A stretch of 64,000 nucleotides of DNA, taken from NCBI RefSeq assembly GCF_032854445.1, contig NC_088301.1, positions 34,027,187 to 34,091,186 on the forward strand, given 5' to 3'. Positions within the stretch are counted from its first letter, which is position 1; each line of letters begins with the position of its first letter. The DNA comes from Liolophura sinensis (Eukaryota > Mollusca > Polyplacophora > Chitonida > Chitonidae). Below are positions 13,095-25,342 of the stretch, piece by piece. The notes beneath the pieces are model-generated. The model did not search any database. It saw only the letters and a program-made list of their open reading frames with translations, and was not told the origin of the DNA. A program made the translations under genes and the position numbers.

Positions 13095-13310
13095 TCGCGC
13101 AACCTTGCTACCTCGACTTTTCATATACAGTGAGGTAGCGAGATTACATAATCTCGCTGCCTCGCATCACTACTGCACTACCTCGCATTAATCCTCGCTG
13201 CCTCGCATCGTCGACCTTTGCAAAGGGCGAGGTAGCACGGCAGCGAGGTGGTGATCAGCGAAATAGCGGGGCATTGAGGTAATGAGACAGCGAGGTAGCT
13301 AGGTGGGGAG
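13095..13310. repeat. Palindrome-rich block built from GCGAGGTAGC / GCTACCTCGC
   Basis: The left half repeats 'ctacctcgc' and 'ctgcctcgc'; the right half repeats 'gcgaggtagc' and 'gcagcgaggt', so the block can fold back about a centre near 13205. A clean hairpin lies inside: 13132-13145 pairs with 13150-13163 (one mismatch) around a 4-base loop. It is GC-rich in AT-rich surroundings. Confidence 0.7.
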
Positions 13311-13442
13311 CAATAATTATAATCACTTTTGTGTCAGGGTGAGGCATACCCGGTGTGTAAGTTTGGTTCTTGAGATGGGTTCTTGCACTCCGGTGCCTTA
13401 TTAAATATTATTTCATTCAACACGACTACGTCACTCAAATTT

Positions 13443-13690
13443 CAGCGTCGGAGGAGGTTAGTGCGCTAGTGAGGTGTAATGACCAAAGAGTTTCTTTCCA
13501 ATGCGCTGCCTGTGAGTTCAAGACCAGCTCTGACCGGATTCCACTCCAGTCGAACACAGAAAGATGTGCAGCAACTTGCGGGTGGGTCGTAGCTTTTCCA
13601 CGGGCTTTGTCAGTTTCCTCCCTCCATAATGTTGGCTACCGTCGCATAAGTGAAATATTCTTGAGTACGGCGTAAAGCAGCAATTGAGTA
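13443..13690 (+). mobile_element. tRNA-derived SINE, diverged, ending at the assembly gap
   Basis: It carries 'ttagtgcgctagtg', 'gtgagttcaagaccagctct', 'gcaacttgcgggtgggtcgt' and 'gtgaaatattcttgagtacg'. The tail runs into the N block at 13691. Confidence 0.85.
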
Positions 13691-13890
13691 NNNNNNNNNN
13701 NNNNNNNNNNNNNNNNNNNNNNNNNNNNNNNNNNNNNNNNNNNNNNNNNNNNNNNNNNNNNNNNNNNNNNNNNNNNNNNNNNNNNNNNNNNNNNNNNNNN
13801 NNNNNNNNNNNNNNNNNNNNNNNNNNNNNNNNNNNNNNNNNNNNNNNNNNNNNNNNNNNNNNNNNNNNNNNNNNNNNNNNNNNNNNNNNN
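13691..13890. other. Assembly gap of 200 N
   Basis: Exactly 200 unknown bases, a round placeholder length. The true distance is unknown. Reading frames that cross it have no meaning. Confidence 0.99.
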
Positions 13891-14589
13891 TTTCAGTTTG
13901 CGACTGTAATAGTAGATCTTGACCTTCCGCACGAGGCAATCACCACTGACCTTGACCTTTGTCGGAATGATTCTGACCTCAGAAATCTATTCCGTCAGCA
14001 GGACACAGACCCCCATTACAACTTCCGTTTTTCGTAGGGACGAATGTAATTCTGTGTATTTTAGGGTGTAAAGTCTTTTTTGCTGCCAGCTGCCGTTTTA
14101 GTGTACAGGTGCATGCTTGGTATCAAAATGATGGAAATTGTCTAAGCCTTTAGGCAGGTATGAGTTTTAATGATGAAAGTTCGAATTCTGGGCGAGAGGA
14201 CACAAGGAGACAGGTGATGAGACTGCGAGTGACGTCCCATGGGCGTTGCTAGGCACCCCTCCCAGCTGCCGGCATGGAAAGGTCCAGATTTTGACGGTCA
14301 GCCTATGTCAAGATTTTTATGGCTTCTTTCTTACTGGCTGGGCCAAGTATGCATCAAAGTTTATTGGCCACGGAATGTTTGGGACTTAGATACAGCGCTG
14401 AACGTTAACATTGTCGCTTATGGAAAACTAATGGGGGTCTGTGGCCAGCAAGTTCGATCGCTGACTTGACTATACAGTCGGTTGTTGTGCAAGATGAAAA
14501 CAACAGTGGAAGGCTTATTGCCACCGACACCGATGATTCAACTGATTCAGTAATACACCAATGCACCATCAAAGATTGCAATACAATGT

Positions 14590-15080
14590 ATGTGCCGAAA
14601 AAAAATTATCGGTGAACTTATCCCAGTCCCCAAAGATCATACCCAGAATAGTCAGTCTGATGTCGAACAATTTTTGCTGAGGCTAACAGACCAAGCTGCT
14701 GAGAAGCGCAAGGAACGGTCTCCAACCCCACTGAAGCCATCCGTCCACATCGACAAACAGTTTTATAAGAGGAGTTAAAAAAGGAAGAAATAGACAAAAG
14801 ACGACTGTTGAAAGTAAATCAGACAAAAGCAAGATCAAAGAAGAAACCCAAAAGAAGAAAACCGAAATCGACAGGAACACACAATCCAGCTCTGCAAAAA
14901 AGAAGCAAGTTGACAAATCCTCTGGATCCGATGATGCTCTGTGTTTGTATTGTGGTGAAACTGTCAGCCAGTCCAAACCAAGGGAGCAATCAGTGTAACA
15001 AATGCGAAATATGGGCACATGAAAGTTGTTCGGCAGTGCAATGCCTTGGGTCTTTTGGCTTGTGATCTGTGCCTTAATAA
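14590..15080 (+). pseudogene. Decayed ORF with C-terminal PHD-like zinc finger, probably transposase-derived
   Basis: The frame from 14590 gives a hydrophilic region, followed in shifting frames by a lysine-rich stretch. Then comes a cysteine/histidine pattern in three broken pieces: 'ALCLYCGETVSQSKPRE', 'QCNKCEIWAHESCSAVQC' and 'CDLCLNN'. The spacing C-x2-C ... C-x2-C-x4-H-x2-C ... C-x2-C is that of PHD-like fingers, which often end pogo/Tigger-type transposases in invertebrates. At least two frameshifts and a stop break it. I could not recognise a DDE core upstream, so the family call is inference. Confidence 0.5.
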
Positions 15081-15099
15081 CCCAGACTTTTGAACTGCG

Positions 15100-18000
15100 A
15101 CTCTGCGAAACTGATCTCGAAATATTCTCTAACAAGCCTACCTGTTATTGTCGTTTATTTTTTATAAATACTATGGTCGCCAAAAACCACGCAGATGCTG
15201 GGCTGTCGGAAGCGGTTTTGCGAATTGAAGCATTTTTTTTTCCTTTCTGAAAACGTAAACAAATCTGAAATTATAGCGATTTATGAAGATCAAGTAAAGT
15301 TATTCATTTCTTTCAATTCTTACTTAAACCAATCAGATTCATTCTTTCAACAAAACTAGTCAGTTTCAACTGCATTTCATTTTCAAAGGCGCATGTGTCA
15401 GAAAGTAAACAAGTGGCATGCTAAAATGTACGCCGATAGAAGAGAATACCATGTGTTCCAACTCCGGCCGGGTCTATACAGCTATGTCTACGCCTATATA
15501 AATAAAAAAGCTCACACATTTGTGTGTAGGTTTTTCTATAGTTGCTAAGCTAAATGACAAATTAATTTTTATAAATGGGTCTTTGGTGATAAATCTGTTA
15601 GATTAATTTCGGTCCGCTTACCATTTGTCATCGGCCTACTCTACTCACCACAGCTTGCCCCTAGCACCATGGCCTAAGCAGAATTAGGTAAAAAAATGCA
15701 AAGGGATAGTGGCCGGTCATTCAATTTTAATGTATACTTCAGGCAGATAAATAGGCTGTTTCGGTATTTGCAATTCCGACTGGATCGCCGAACTGTTCAA
15801 AATAAGACAAACTACTAAGGGGCTGATAACAGGGTAGGTCATCCAGTACAATATGGATATCCAGAATTGCCTCGTATTTATTCATAAAGATAAATGAATC
15901 ATCGATATCGATATTTAAATTATTGGTTGTCAATATTCCTGGATAAATTATGGATATGGGCAATTCGTTTATCGATATCAGTAAATGGTGTTTTACGGTT
16001 TAGTTACATTAGGAACGACTGTTCTCTGCACGTTGTTACGCTACGCAACGGTGAGAGAAAATGTGGAAGTGACAAGATCAGCCGTGGAGGAAGATCTGCA
16101 GCATATGAGAGTCGGCTCATGGAGACCGGGGCTTTAATGCCTCGGACTCTACTACAATTGTTTATAACATTTCTGATGATTTTTTACTATTCCGCTTATG
16201 TTCCTCTTCAGAATTTATTTCAGTCCACACAGAAGTCAATTTCATAATTTCCCGAAATTCATCACAATCCGGCCAAAATATACATTTAGGTTGAATTCAC
16301 ACAGAGTTATTTACCAGCTGCTTATATATAGGTTAATACCACAAATAGTACAAAGTTGTCAAAATAGTCCTATGTGTTTTGGTTTTAGTTAAACCTCTCC
16401 ATAGTAGAATTATAAACTTAATTTGTTTCTTTTTTACAGAACTGGAATGCAAGGTACATGAAGAAATGCTAAGGCTGATGTGTTGCATTATAGATCGAAT
16501 TGTTTGTGAATATATCCATTACCTTCACGTATGCATAGAATAAATTTTAATTCATTCTGTACTATGACAATTGCCGAGAGGAAAAATCTGTCTGACAATT
16601 CCGATTTATGCTGGAACAACGGGTATAACCCACTTAGTGTAAAACACTTTTCAGTCCAAGGCTTAAATTATTTTTGCTGGGGTTTAAGTTTATTTTTGTG
16701 CCTCTTTCTTGTAATGGTTTTCTGTGCTGCTTGAAACTGATTTTCGGGACGGGTTGAAGTCATTTGCTGGTGCTAATTGACAATATATTTTTTATACGTA
16801 TTGAACTTATTCTGTTTGAGAATTGAAATTATTTTCTGTGTGTGTTGAAAATACTATCTCAAAACTCAAATGAATTTCTAGGAGTGTTTCAAATTAATTT
16901 TGTCATAAGTTGACAAAATTGTTTATGGTGGGAATGGATGGGTCAACAAAAGAAATATCACAAGTACTAAACCCATATATTTAGATATGTTATCATATGT
17001 CAGTGATAAACCATGACTTATGCTATATTTGAGAGAGAAACTGAACTTAGAATGACAGCAAAGTTATCAGCTTTAAACTACTGTGCCATTCACCTAAGAA
17101 AAGTGTTAAACGTCAGATGGCAGAAATACATAAATATTTAGGGAATTCCGTTAAAGCATAGTAAAACAAAACTTCCTCAGAATAACAAGTTGAATATCCC
17201 CATTTACTTAGCAAGAATGTATTCTTACGCACATTGACATGGACCTTGGTACGAAACAATATATGCAAATTCTTATGAAAGCCGGATGGGGTCAAACAAA
17301 CAGAAACAGCCATGATAAAAACCATTACGAAATTTAACAGATTTGTATACGCTATTCCACATTCATTATTGAAATTTTGAATGCTGAGCCTTATCCGAAC
17401 CTAATCTCATTTTGTTGGCCAAATGTTGCTCTTTTTGAATAGAACCCCAGATTTATGTATGTGTTATTTATTCAATAGATGTTTACGCCGTACTCCAGAA
17501 AATTTCATAAGAGATATGAAAGCCGATAAGATAAGTTGTTTCCAGGTTAAAATATTCTTACAATATAAAAAACACTGGTGATATTTTGACTTCATTAGTA
17601 GGAAATTCAATGCACTTTGCGAGGTTTGGTCGAGATTTTGATAAGAATTGAACAAGGATGTGAAATTTGAATGAGGCTGCTAGATTCAGTCAAGAAGGTG
17701 TTATTCTCCCATTAATATTTGCTCACGATTCTTAACTGACAGTCGGTGGAGTTTTGTGGGTAAATCTAGCCATTTAATACGTCTTCTGGACTGAATCTAC
17801 CAAACCTTGTCCCTGTTGTTTCTTCCACACTCTCTGCATCTTCTAACTTTTGGAGAAAGTGACCACATGGTTTGTCATGGAAGCTGGATACCGACAAACC
17901 AGGAAGAGTGATACCCCCTGAACAATACTATAAAAGATTTAGTCGACACTGGGACAGGGCGACATTCTGATGATATCCGACAAAAAATGTGAACATATGA

Positions 18001-18660
18001 TATATAGTATTCCAATTGTGTCTCATGCCAGTTCTTATGTTGTCGTTTTAAAAAAATGTATATTTTATTTACGCTGTGATTACAACTTTTTATATATCTC
18101 ACGTGATGTGCTTGTTCAACAATATGACTATATAGCCTCTAGCTGTAAAACACTTTTGCAGAAAGCACATGTCCGCGTTGGCCGCAAAGACTACACTAAC
18201 GTGAAGTCCATGTTAGATGAATGACCGTTAAGCACTGTCCAGAAAAATAGTTCGATTTTTATACAGATATCGAATGGACTTTGAAACGAACTATTTCAAG
18301 CAAAACAATATGGATGTCATCTCACTGATACCCCCTGGGTCACTACAGACCACTTTAGAATCTGATGTTTTAAAGCTATTTCACTCGGTTGGAAAAATCT
18401 TTATGAAATAAATCGAACTGTTTCCTGAACAGGGTTTATTGGTCTTTCATTAAACTGGCTTGTAGTCAACTATATGCATCATGTCTCTGCTTGGGACGTC
18501 ACGGTCAAAATTCCTCACTCTCCACTGTTATTACGGCGGAACTGTACCTCCAGCGTATTGTTATGTGGGATACCTTCTAAAATGCTTTGTTCTATAAACC
18601 TTGTGAATAAATATTATCAACCATTATTAATAAACGTAATTCATAACATGAAGAGACAGT
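15100..18660. other. Non-coding stretch
   Basis: No gene or exon chain seen. A small SINE-tail relic ('gatgtttacgccgtactcca') lies near 17478-17500, and another possible one ('aatggtgttttacgg') near 15984. Confidence 0.4.
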
Positions 18661-18667
18661 AAACTGT

Positions 18668-18673
18668 TTTATT
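18668..18673 (-). terminator. Poly(A) signal AATAAA for ZP paralogue B
   Basis: The minus strand reads AATAAA about 170 bases past the stop codon at 18843-18845, a normal distance for a short 3' UTR. Confidence 0.45.
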
Positions 18674-18842
18674 TCTACATCTGCAACTTTTCGAATACAG
18701 AGATATTATTCGTATTTTATATATATATTTATATATATACAAATCACTTGGAATTTATGAAGCTAATTTGTAAATTAATGATTGACCCTATTAACTATTT
18801 GCTATTAATTACAGAGAGAAAGTCACAGGGGTCTTTGAGAAG

Positions 18843-21800
18843 TTATTGCTTTGCATTACGTTTCCTAAGTCGAAAGAAAACCAGACTGGCGATTATGAGA
18901 CCAACAATTAAGAGGGGGACCACAACTGCATACAACAGCAATTCGTTCTCTTTGGTTGTCTGCTCTTGTGCCTCTGAAATATAAAAAGCGGAACACATTT
19001 CAAGATCATTTTGTTGAATGGCGTATTAAGTGTTTAAGCTTCCCACTGACTCGCCAGATGTGTAGCAGACATAAACTTAGATAAAGAGGACAGTTAAATG
19101 GAAGTACGTGTATTATGTGTTTTTCTTTTTTTTTTCTAAACTACAGTGTGCTTTATTGGGGCCCCGACATTTATAGGACAACCACTAAACAGTGTGTCGA
19201 AATTTTTCACTATGTAAAAAACGTCATAAAAGGGCCTTACCTGATCTACAGAAAATTAAGAATTTCAAAATTTGTAGTATAATTTTCAATATTTTCTTAC
19301 TTCACCAAAGAAAACCAAAGCTGATCTGGCTCTATTAGATAGACGCAGTTATAGATAAATAAAAATCAATTATGTAGGCACTTAATCTGTTTGATTAAGA
19401 AATAATGATTTTTATCTACTCATTACCATTATCGGTACAGTAAAAGTGGAAGGGCCCTGAATGCCCTGCGCATCCCTCCCCCACCCCGTTTCCGACACCT
19501 CTGTTGAACTGCATATAAACTGGTACATGGAATAACGCGCGCTCAGAATGCTGGTTAAATATAATATAAAGACTTGAATATATAGCATAGAAACATTTTT
19601 TGCCATCAGTTACCTGCTTGTTGGTTGAGGATGTTCGCTGCAAATACATCGACAATTTCTTCATTCTGGTCATCAACTGACACCATCAGTCCCTCCTTTC
19701 CAGAGAAAATCTTCAAGCCTACGGTTAGCAGTTGGTCGGGCTCCATCTGATCAGCTTCTCTCTTTCGTCTACCCACCCCAGATGAAGCTGCACAAAGCTA
19801 CAGGAAAAATTGCTTATTTGCCCATATTCCATACACCTTATATTTAATGTGTGCTTGGATGTACATGTAATCATGCTAGTTTTCTATATGCAAACAATGA
19901 GGCCTAGATCTGGCCCTGTTAAACACAGTTGTCTTCTTTTCTTTTCCTTTTTAGCAAATTGTGAATCTGCATATCAGTAGAAATATATGGTTTTGTACAA
20001 CGTTTCAATGGTTTCTGTCCTGTACATAATTTCAAGTTACAGAAATTTCACATTACAGAGATTGTAGAACGAAATGACTTCTAAAGGTCTGTAGCCATAT
20101 CTTGAAACATATCTTGAAAATGCTTTAGTTCGGAAAAAGACGAGATAAGTATCTGTACATTGACCCCCCCCCCCCCCCCCCCCCCCCACAGCTTTCGAAT
20201 ATGTCCGGAAAGGCCCCAGAGGCAAATGGGTTCTTTTACGACTGGTAAAAGGTTTGCTAAAGCTATAATACAGTCCATGTAATATGGCCATAACGAGAAT
20301 GATGAAAATCATATTATATTGTTCAATTCACAAGATAACCTGATGACTAAACAGCAGCGTTGGCAACACGAGCCATGGTTAAGCAATGTGTTCTTACATC
20401 TGTGCATTCGGGTTGGTCAGGAGAGTAACAGAAGTTCACGAGACATTGAAAGTATACATCATTGGTGTTACTCATAGTGAACGCTTTGAAGGGCATCGTT
20501 CTGGCTGACGCCAGTGGACCTGGTCTGAGTTGCGTGATGTAGCTGACAGTCGAACATCTATATTTAAAAGAGAACATACAACAGTGAATTATAATCCCAA
20601 AGAAACTCACCTATAAATAGCTGGTTGGTTGATTAAAACTGGATTGCTATAGGTTAATCCAAAGACTTACGATAGACTAATTAATGCTGTATTACATATT
20701 ACATAGATGAGAGAATCATATATAATGATTCTATATAAGGAATATACTTTGGTGAGATACACAGGATAGTTTAAAATAAAACCGCTTAAGTACAGCTCTA
20801 ATATTCCGAATTCCAGTTGGTCACGAGATTTCTCTTCTGCACAAATGGATGCCGAGCCACAGATAAAATATGTAATTTAAATTTCTTTCTGGTTAGACTG
20901 TTAGAGTTTAACATATAAAATAATCGAGATTTTAGACATTACATATACGAACGTGACATGTATGAGTTCGATGGGTATCTGCTCTGGTGTACTGAATGTT
21001 TGTAGTGTCTGAATGAGGAGACACTCACCCATTGCTGTCAATGATTAACAGAGAACTGCCCCAGAACAATCCGAAGTGTCACAGAGTTTGCACGTGTGCA
21101 CATATGTACCATTGGCCTCTGAAAAATATCAAACTCAAAATTGAATGTGATATTCAATGTTTCATCAATACACCCTTCCTTTTCCTGGTAGATGTAAAAA
21201 CTCAAACATACATACATATACTCACGTTTCCAGGTAGACGCAAGACCCCAAGCATACATACATATACAGACTTTTCCAGATAGACGTAAACACCCAAAGT
21301 ATACATACATATACAGACTTTTCCAGGTAAACGTAAACACCCAAAGTATACATACATATACAGACTTTTCCAGGTAAACGTAAACACCCAAAGTATACAT
21401 ACATATACAGACTTTTCCAGGTAGACGCAAAACACCCAAAGTATACATACATATACAGACTTTTCCAGATAGACGTAAACACCCAAAGTATACATACATA
21501 TACAGACTTTTCCAGATAAACGTAAATCCCCAAACGTATACACTTATACCCACTTTTCCAGGTAGAGGTAAGACCCCAAGGGTACATTCATATACACACT
21601 TTTCCAGGTAAACGTAAATCCCCAAACGTATACACTTATACCCACTTTTCCAGGTAGAGGTAAGACCCCAAACGTACATACATATACAAACTATTCCAGT
21701 AGTCTGCTTTTCTTATCACAATTTGGTGCTTTGGTATCGTTTATTTTATCACAACATGCTAAAGAGTAGGAAGGAATCAATAAATCATATAGGCCTACCA

Positions 21801-24800
21801 TTATCTCTTGTTTATTCACCGACATATGTCTGCCTAATTTTTTTTCAGACTTTGTAATATGAACTTTCTTTCTTGCTTTCTTTCTAGCATCTGAAAAGTG
21901 TAGCACATGTATTGACCCATGTAACAGGGTGCATGTATCTTTATATTTCCCTCCTTTCTGGATAAAAATTGCCTCGAATCGTTTGTGATATAGCACATGC
22001 CTTAAAACATGTGGGCAGGTCACATGTGTGAATATGACACACTGATGTAAACCTCCAACAAGAAAATTCTCAAGGAACAATTCATGTGCAAGACTTACGG
22101 GATGGTTGCGTCGGTCTGGCTTGCAGCTGAATCATTTCACCAAGAGATACATCTGTAACGACTTGTTCGGAAGAGGCACCTATAACCTCCAAAACGGCCA
22201 CTTCCACCAGTGAAGTTGGTTTCTCAACGACAGTCCTAAAAATGAATAAATAAAACAATGAATGCAGAACTCAATAAACATTTATGCATTAATACCCTTT
22301 GCTGTTGGGTCGTATTTTGATCTATCTCTGTACTGAGGTTTCTTCACTTTTCGCATACGGTGAATTCATTAAATGGAAAGATAGAATGGCATAAAAACAC
22401 AGACCATGAGATGTCTCAGCTGTTACCTTGATCATCCTTTCGTCTCGCTGACTTGTCTGTTAGCGCACTAAATGCCAACACTGTTTATGATATGTAGGTA
22501 TGTCCTTGACACGGTATTGCATTTTGATCGCAACAAGCAATACAAACCACCTTTAGGACTACTTACCCAGAGACGTTTAAATATCCAGTTGATACTGTTT
22601 GATCAGTTACCAGTGAAAAGTTGCAGGAAACGTCATATATTACGTCTTGCGAAAACACTATATCGTCCTTGAAAAGTGGATCGTACAGGTATTTTGACAT
22701 GACATGCACTGAGACCGTATCAACACCCTGAAACAAAAGAATATCAATACATGGTCAGAGTAATCCACACGCAAATTACAGACATTCTTTATTACAGCAT
22801 ACGTCACATGGAAATAAACGCCAGTCCTAGAAACGCAAAGATCAAAATGAGTAACATTTTCAGTCATTAATAATTATCGAAGGCGAAAAAGATATCTCAT
22901 TTGAGTGCCGCATGTGCCATGTATTCAACGAAAGACAATAAGTGCATGAAGCTAGATATTACTATCTTGTAGCCACAATGTAGGAAGCGTCAGATGTTGT
23001 TTGACGACTGTTGGTACATCTGGGACATGTGGTTGATGTCTGTTTGTTGTTAATATACCTGTTGAATTCAATGCTTCGTCACAGGCCGATTTTGTATCAT
23101 GAAGATTTTATTATCTCAAGTCACGCTTTACTAACCAGCACTGTGTTGGCAAAAGATTGTTGATATGTCACAAATCATTATTGGTAGATCAAATCCACTA
23201 TACATCAGTCAACTAACTGTAAGGTCAACTAAGTGCAAAGTCAACAAACATCGATTTCAATCAGTGTGATTTTTACCGAGGTGTTCATTTTTGTATGCGT
23301 ATTGAACAATACACTTTCAAAGACGATTCTGTTTAAAATGATACAGAATAATGGTACTTGCAATTGAAAACAGAATTGTTTACATAGGATTGAAAGGCAC
23401 ATGTCAAGATCATTAAAAGGCTGTATGTCATGATTTAATTGAAGCTTATATGACAAACATTCTTTACTACGGGAAAAAATAAACGAATGATGTTTGCTGA
23501 CATGTATTATACATTGATATACGTAATACATTGCTTCATTTTAGCAAATTGTGAACTTTCACTTACGGATTGTGTAGTACCCATACGCTTTTTTCTAAAT
23601 AGCTTAGGCCCAAATGTGTGGATGTATCTTTGGAATTCCTTCAATAAAAAAAAAAAACTTACCTGTGTGTATGCGATAACGTTTTCATTCAGGATATTTA
23701 TGCTGGGTGTGTTTATGCCGGTCACAATTAACGTGAATGTATATGGACTGCCAGACGATCCATCTCCTGTAATACCACTGGCAGATGAACTAAAGGTATT
23801 AGCTGATGTAACGGTCATGTCGGTTTGGTTGACGGTGTAGACTCTTGACACAGTATCGCCGTTCAATTCCAAATAAAATGTCAAGTAACCATCCGTACCA
23901 TTTCCCAAGCTACATCCCACCGAAGCTGCAAGATAAATGAAGTACATTTACTGGCAATTTATATGTTTCCGACAGACAACGCCACACATTGTTATTTCTT
24001 ATTTCAACCGGAAACCATTTATCTAAATAATCGATATTATAGAGACTTTTACCTGTAGTTATAAACAATTGATTTTACCTGTGAAGTAAACTGTAAAATG
24101 TGTACGTGTACTACATTTTTCCACATTCTTTACACGCCATTCTTATTCATAACTATAGGTTGGTTTTACATAGCGCTCGAAGAGCTGCCTGCACTTAACT
24201 TGTAAAATAGGCTTTAAAACGCATTTTTGGACATCAGTGAAAAACATAATTCACAGGAGAACGGTGTTGGGAAATTTTGTCGACAACTGATATCAAACAA
24301 ATATATGTTTATATTAGCTTACTTAAATTTTTGTCTTGCTTGTTCAAAACAAAATTAGAGGATCCAGGTGAACACTGTTTTACTTTTAATTACCTCTGTC
24401 GTGTTGAAATGCAATGTTGGTATACATACAGAATAGGGTTGTATTTTTAAAAACTTTTATCTTGTGTTTAACTTTGAAATGATTCTTGGACTTTGGAATA
24501 CGGTTCGCATGTAATTGTCATATATAAATAGTGTACTATATACAGGTGGAGTACTTTGAGATACTTAAAGCCTTTGTATTAAATGCTAAGTAAAGAAGTC
24601 GTACCTGACTGGCTTAGGTTTGCGTGATGTGGTTCCGTCAGGACTCCCAAGGCACCTGGTAACTATTCATAGTAAAGGAAAAAAAGTGGGTCACTGTAAA
24701 TGGCTAAATTGCTAAACAAAAGAGGTTAAACTAATACGCAAGAAAACCTTTCATTATATTTTGTAGTACCTGTGCATATACCCGTTACGATTTACCCCTC

Positions 24801-25034
24801 TTATTTGAGGAATAAAAGGATGTTTCTGTCTGACAAATACGAGGGCAAGGGAGTGGTCACATGAAGGATATACTATACACAGATAAGCGAGAAGACAAAT
24901 TATGCCTACAAATGTAAGGACGAATGGTATGGTTATGTATTCCACAGCTGACTGTAATGCTAATCCAAAAATGAAAGGTTATGAAATCTTACCGAACAAA
25001 ATAGTAATCCTATGACAAACGTATGGACTTCCAT
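18843..25034 (-). CDS. ZP-domain single-pass membrane protein, paralogue B (one exon frameshifted)
   Basis: This is a tandem paralogue of the gene at 2896-8322. Coding exons are 24993-25034, 24605-24662, 23663-23925, 22567-22727, 22099-22235, 21029-21118, 20398-20557, 19614-19797 and 18843-18973, for about 408 residues if intact. The start is 'MEVHTFVIGLLFCS', continued by 'LPGALG' in the next exon, a clear signal peptide. The ZP-like region carries sequons NGT, NQT, NFS and NVS. The ZP-C signature is 'VYFQCLVNFCYS' with 'PECTDLC'. A furin-type site 'GRRKRE' follows, then a linker, a helix beginning 'LLLYAVVVPLLIVGLI' and a basic tail 'RLRKRNAKQ'. Every intron phase matches paralogue A. Exon 21029-21118 is 90 bases against 91 in the partner, so the cysteine-rich frame hits TAA before the exon end. 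This is either a real disabling deletion or a sequence error. The family is sure; whether the gene is intact is not. Confidence 0.8.
20161..20188. repeat. Poly-C run in an intron of ZP paralogue B
   Basis: A run of about 24 C. It creates glycine-only stretches in minus-strand frames, which are not coding. Confidence 0.9.
21029..21118 (-). other. Frameshifted sixth coding exon of ZP paralogue B
   Basis: The exon has a good acceptor (TTTTCAG) and donor (GTGAGT). It reads 'ANGTYVHTCKLCDTSDCSG', aligning with 'ATGVYAHSCYVCDTYHCNG' of paralogue A at 5917-6007. After 'AVLC' it meets TAA, while the last bases 'ATTGACAGCAATGG' fit the 'IDANG' end only in another frame. Total length is one base less than the partner exon, and both flanking exons are in frame with the 91-base version. 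Confidence 0.75.
21180..21695. repeat. 47-bp minisatellite in an intron of ZP paralogue B
   Basis: About 11 tandem units of 47 bp, each with 'cttttccaggtagacgtaaa' followed by 'cacccaaagtatacatacat' and a short 'atacaga'. Units differ by a few substitutions. The array lies between exons 21029-21118 and 22099-22235. Long minus-strand frames of 113-213 codons here with 'YVYLEKSVYVC' repeats are artefacts: 47 is not a multiple of 3, so all three frames stay open across the array. Confidence 0.9.
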
Positions 25035-25244
25035 GATAAAAAAATCTGTAAAGAAACAAAATATTGTTAAAAATAACTACGTTTGAAATGTTGGTTCAAA
25101 AAGTTTTTTTCTTTAACACGTCAGACTCATTCACAAAACAACGCCACAATGCAAAATGATTATATATAGATAAAAAAGCCACAAAGGACTAGCCACCGAA
25201 TTAATAATGCTGTTTCTATACAACAGTGTTTCAAATGTACTCAC

Positions 25245-25310
25245 ACTAATGGAGGAATAGAGGAAATATGGAAACTGGACGAAGTCTCTCGGCTAATAAT
25301 CTGCAGAATT
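25245..25310 (-). other. Probable non-coding first exon of ZP paralogue B
   Basis: A donor GTGAGT lies directly below 25245. An acceptor (TTTACAG) at 25046-25048 opens exon 2, eleven bases before the ATG at 25032-25034. The upper end is set only by expected distance from the TATA box at 25336-25342, so the transcription start is approximate. Confidence 0.45.
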
Positions 25311-25335
25311 CTGGTTATATCTAGACGAGGATAAA

Positions 25336-25342
25336 CTTTATA
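25336..25342 (-). promoter_or_regulatory. TATA box for ZP paralogue B
   Basis: The minus strand reads TATAAAG here. The motif is about 30 bases before a candidate short non-coding exon ending in GTGAGT, which fits a TATA-type promoter for the gene below. Inference from spacing. Confidence 0.45.

Noticed and set aside
13610-14037. Frames crossing the N block
   Set aside because: They read through 200 unknown bases.
14683-15135. 150-codon minus-strand frame
   Set aside because: It is antisense to the PHD-like remnant, whose cysteine pattern on the plus strand is specific. The minus frame shows only Leu/Phe-rich low complexity.
20037-20312. Glycine-run frame on the minus strand
   Set aside because: The glycines come from a poly-C run in an intron.
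21038-21679. 213-codon minus-strand open frame with repeated 'YVYLEKSVYVC' motifs
   Set aside because: It is a product of a 47-bp tandem repeat that is open in all frames, and it lies in an intron of a supported gene.
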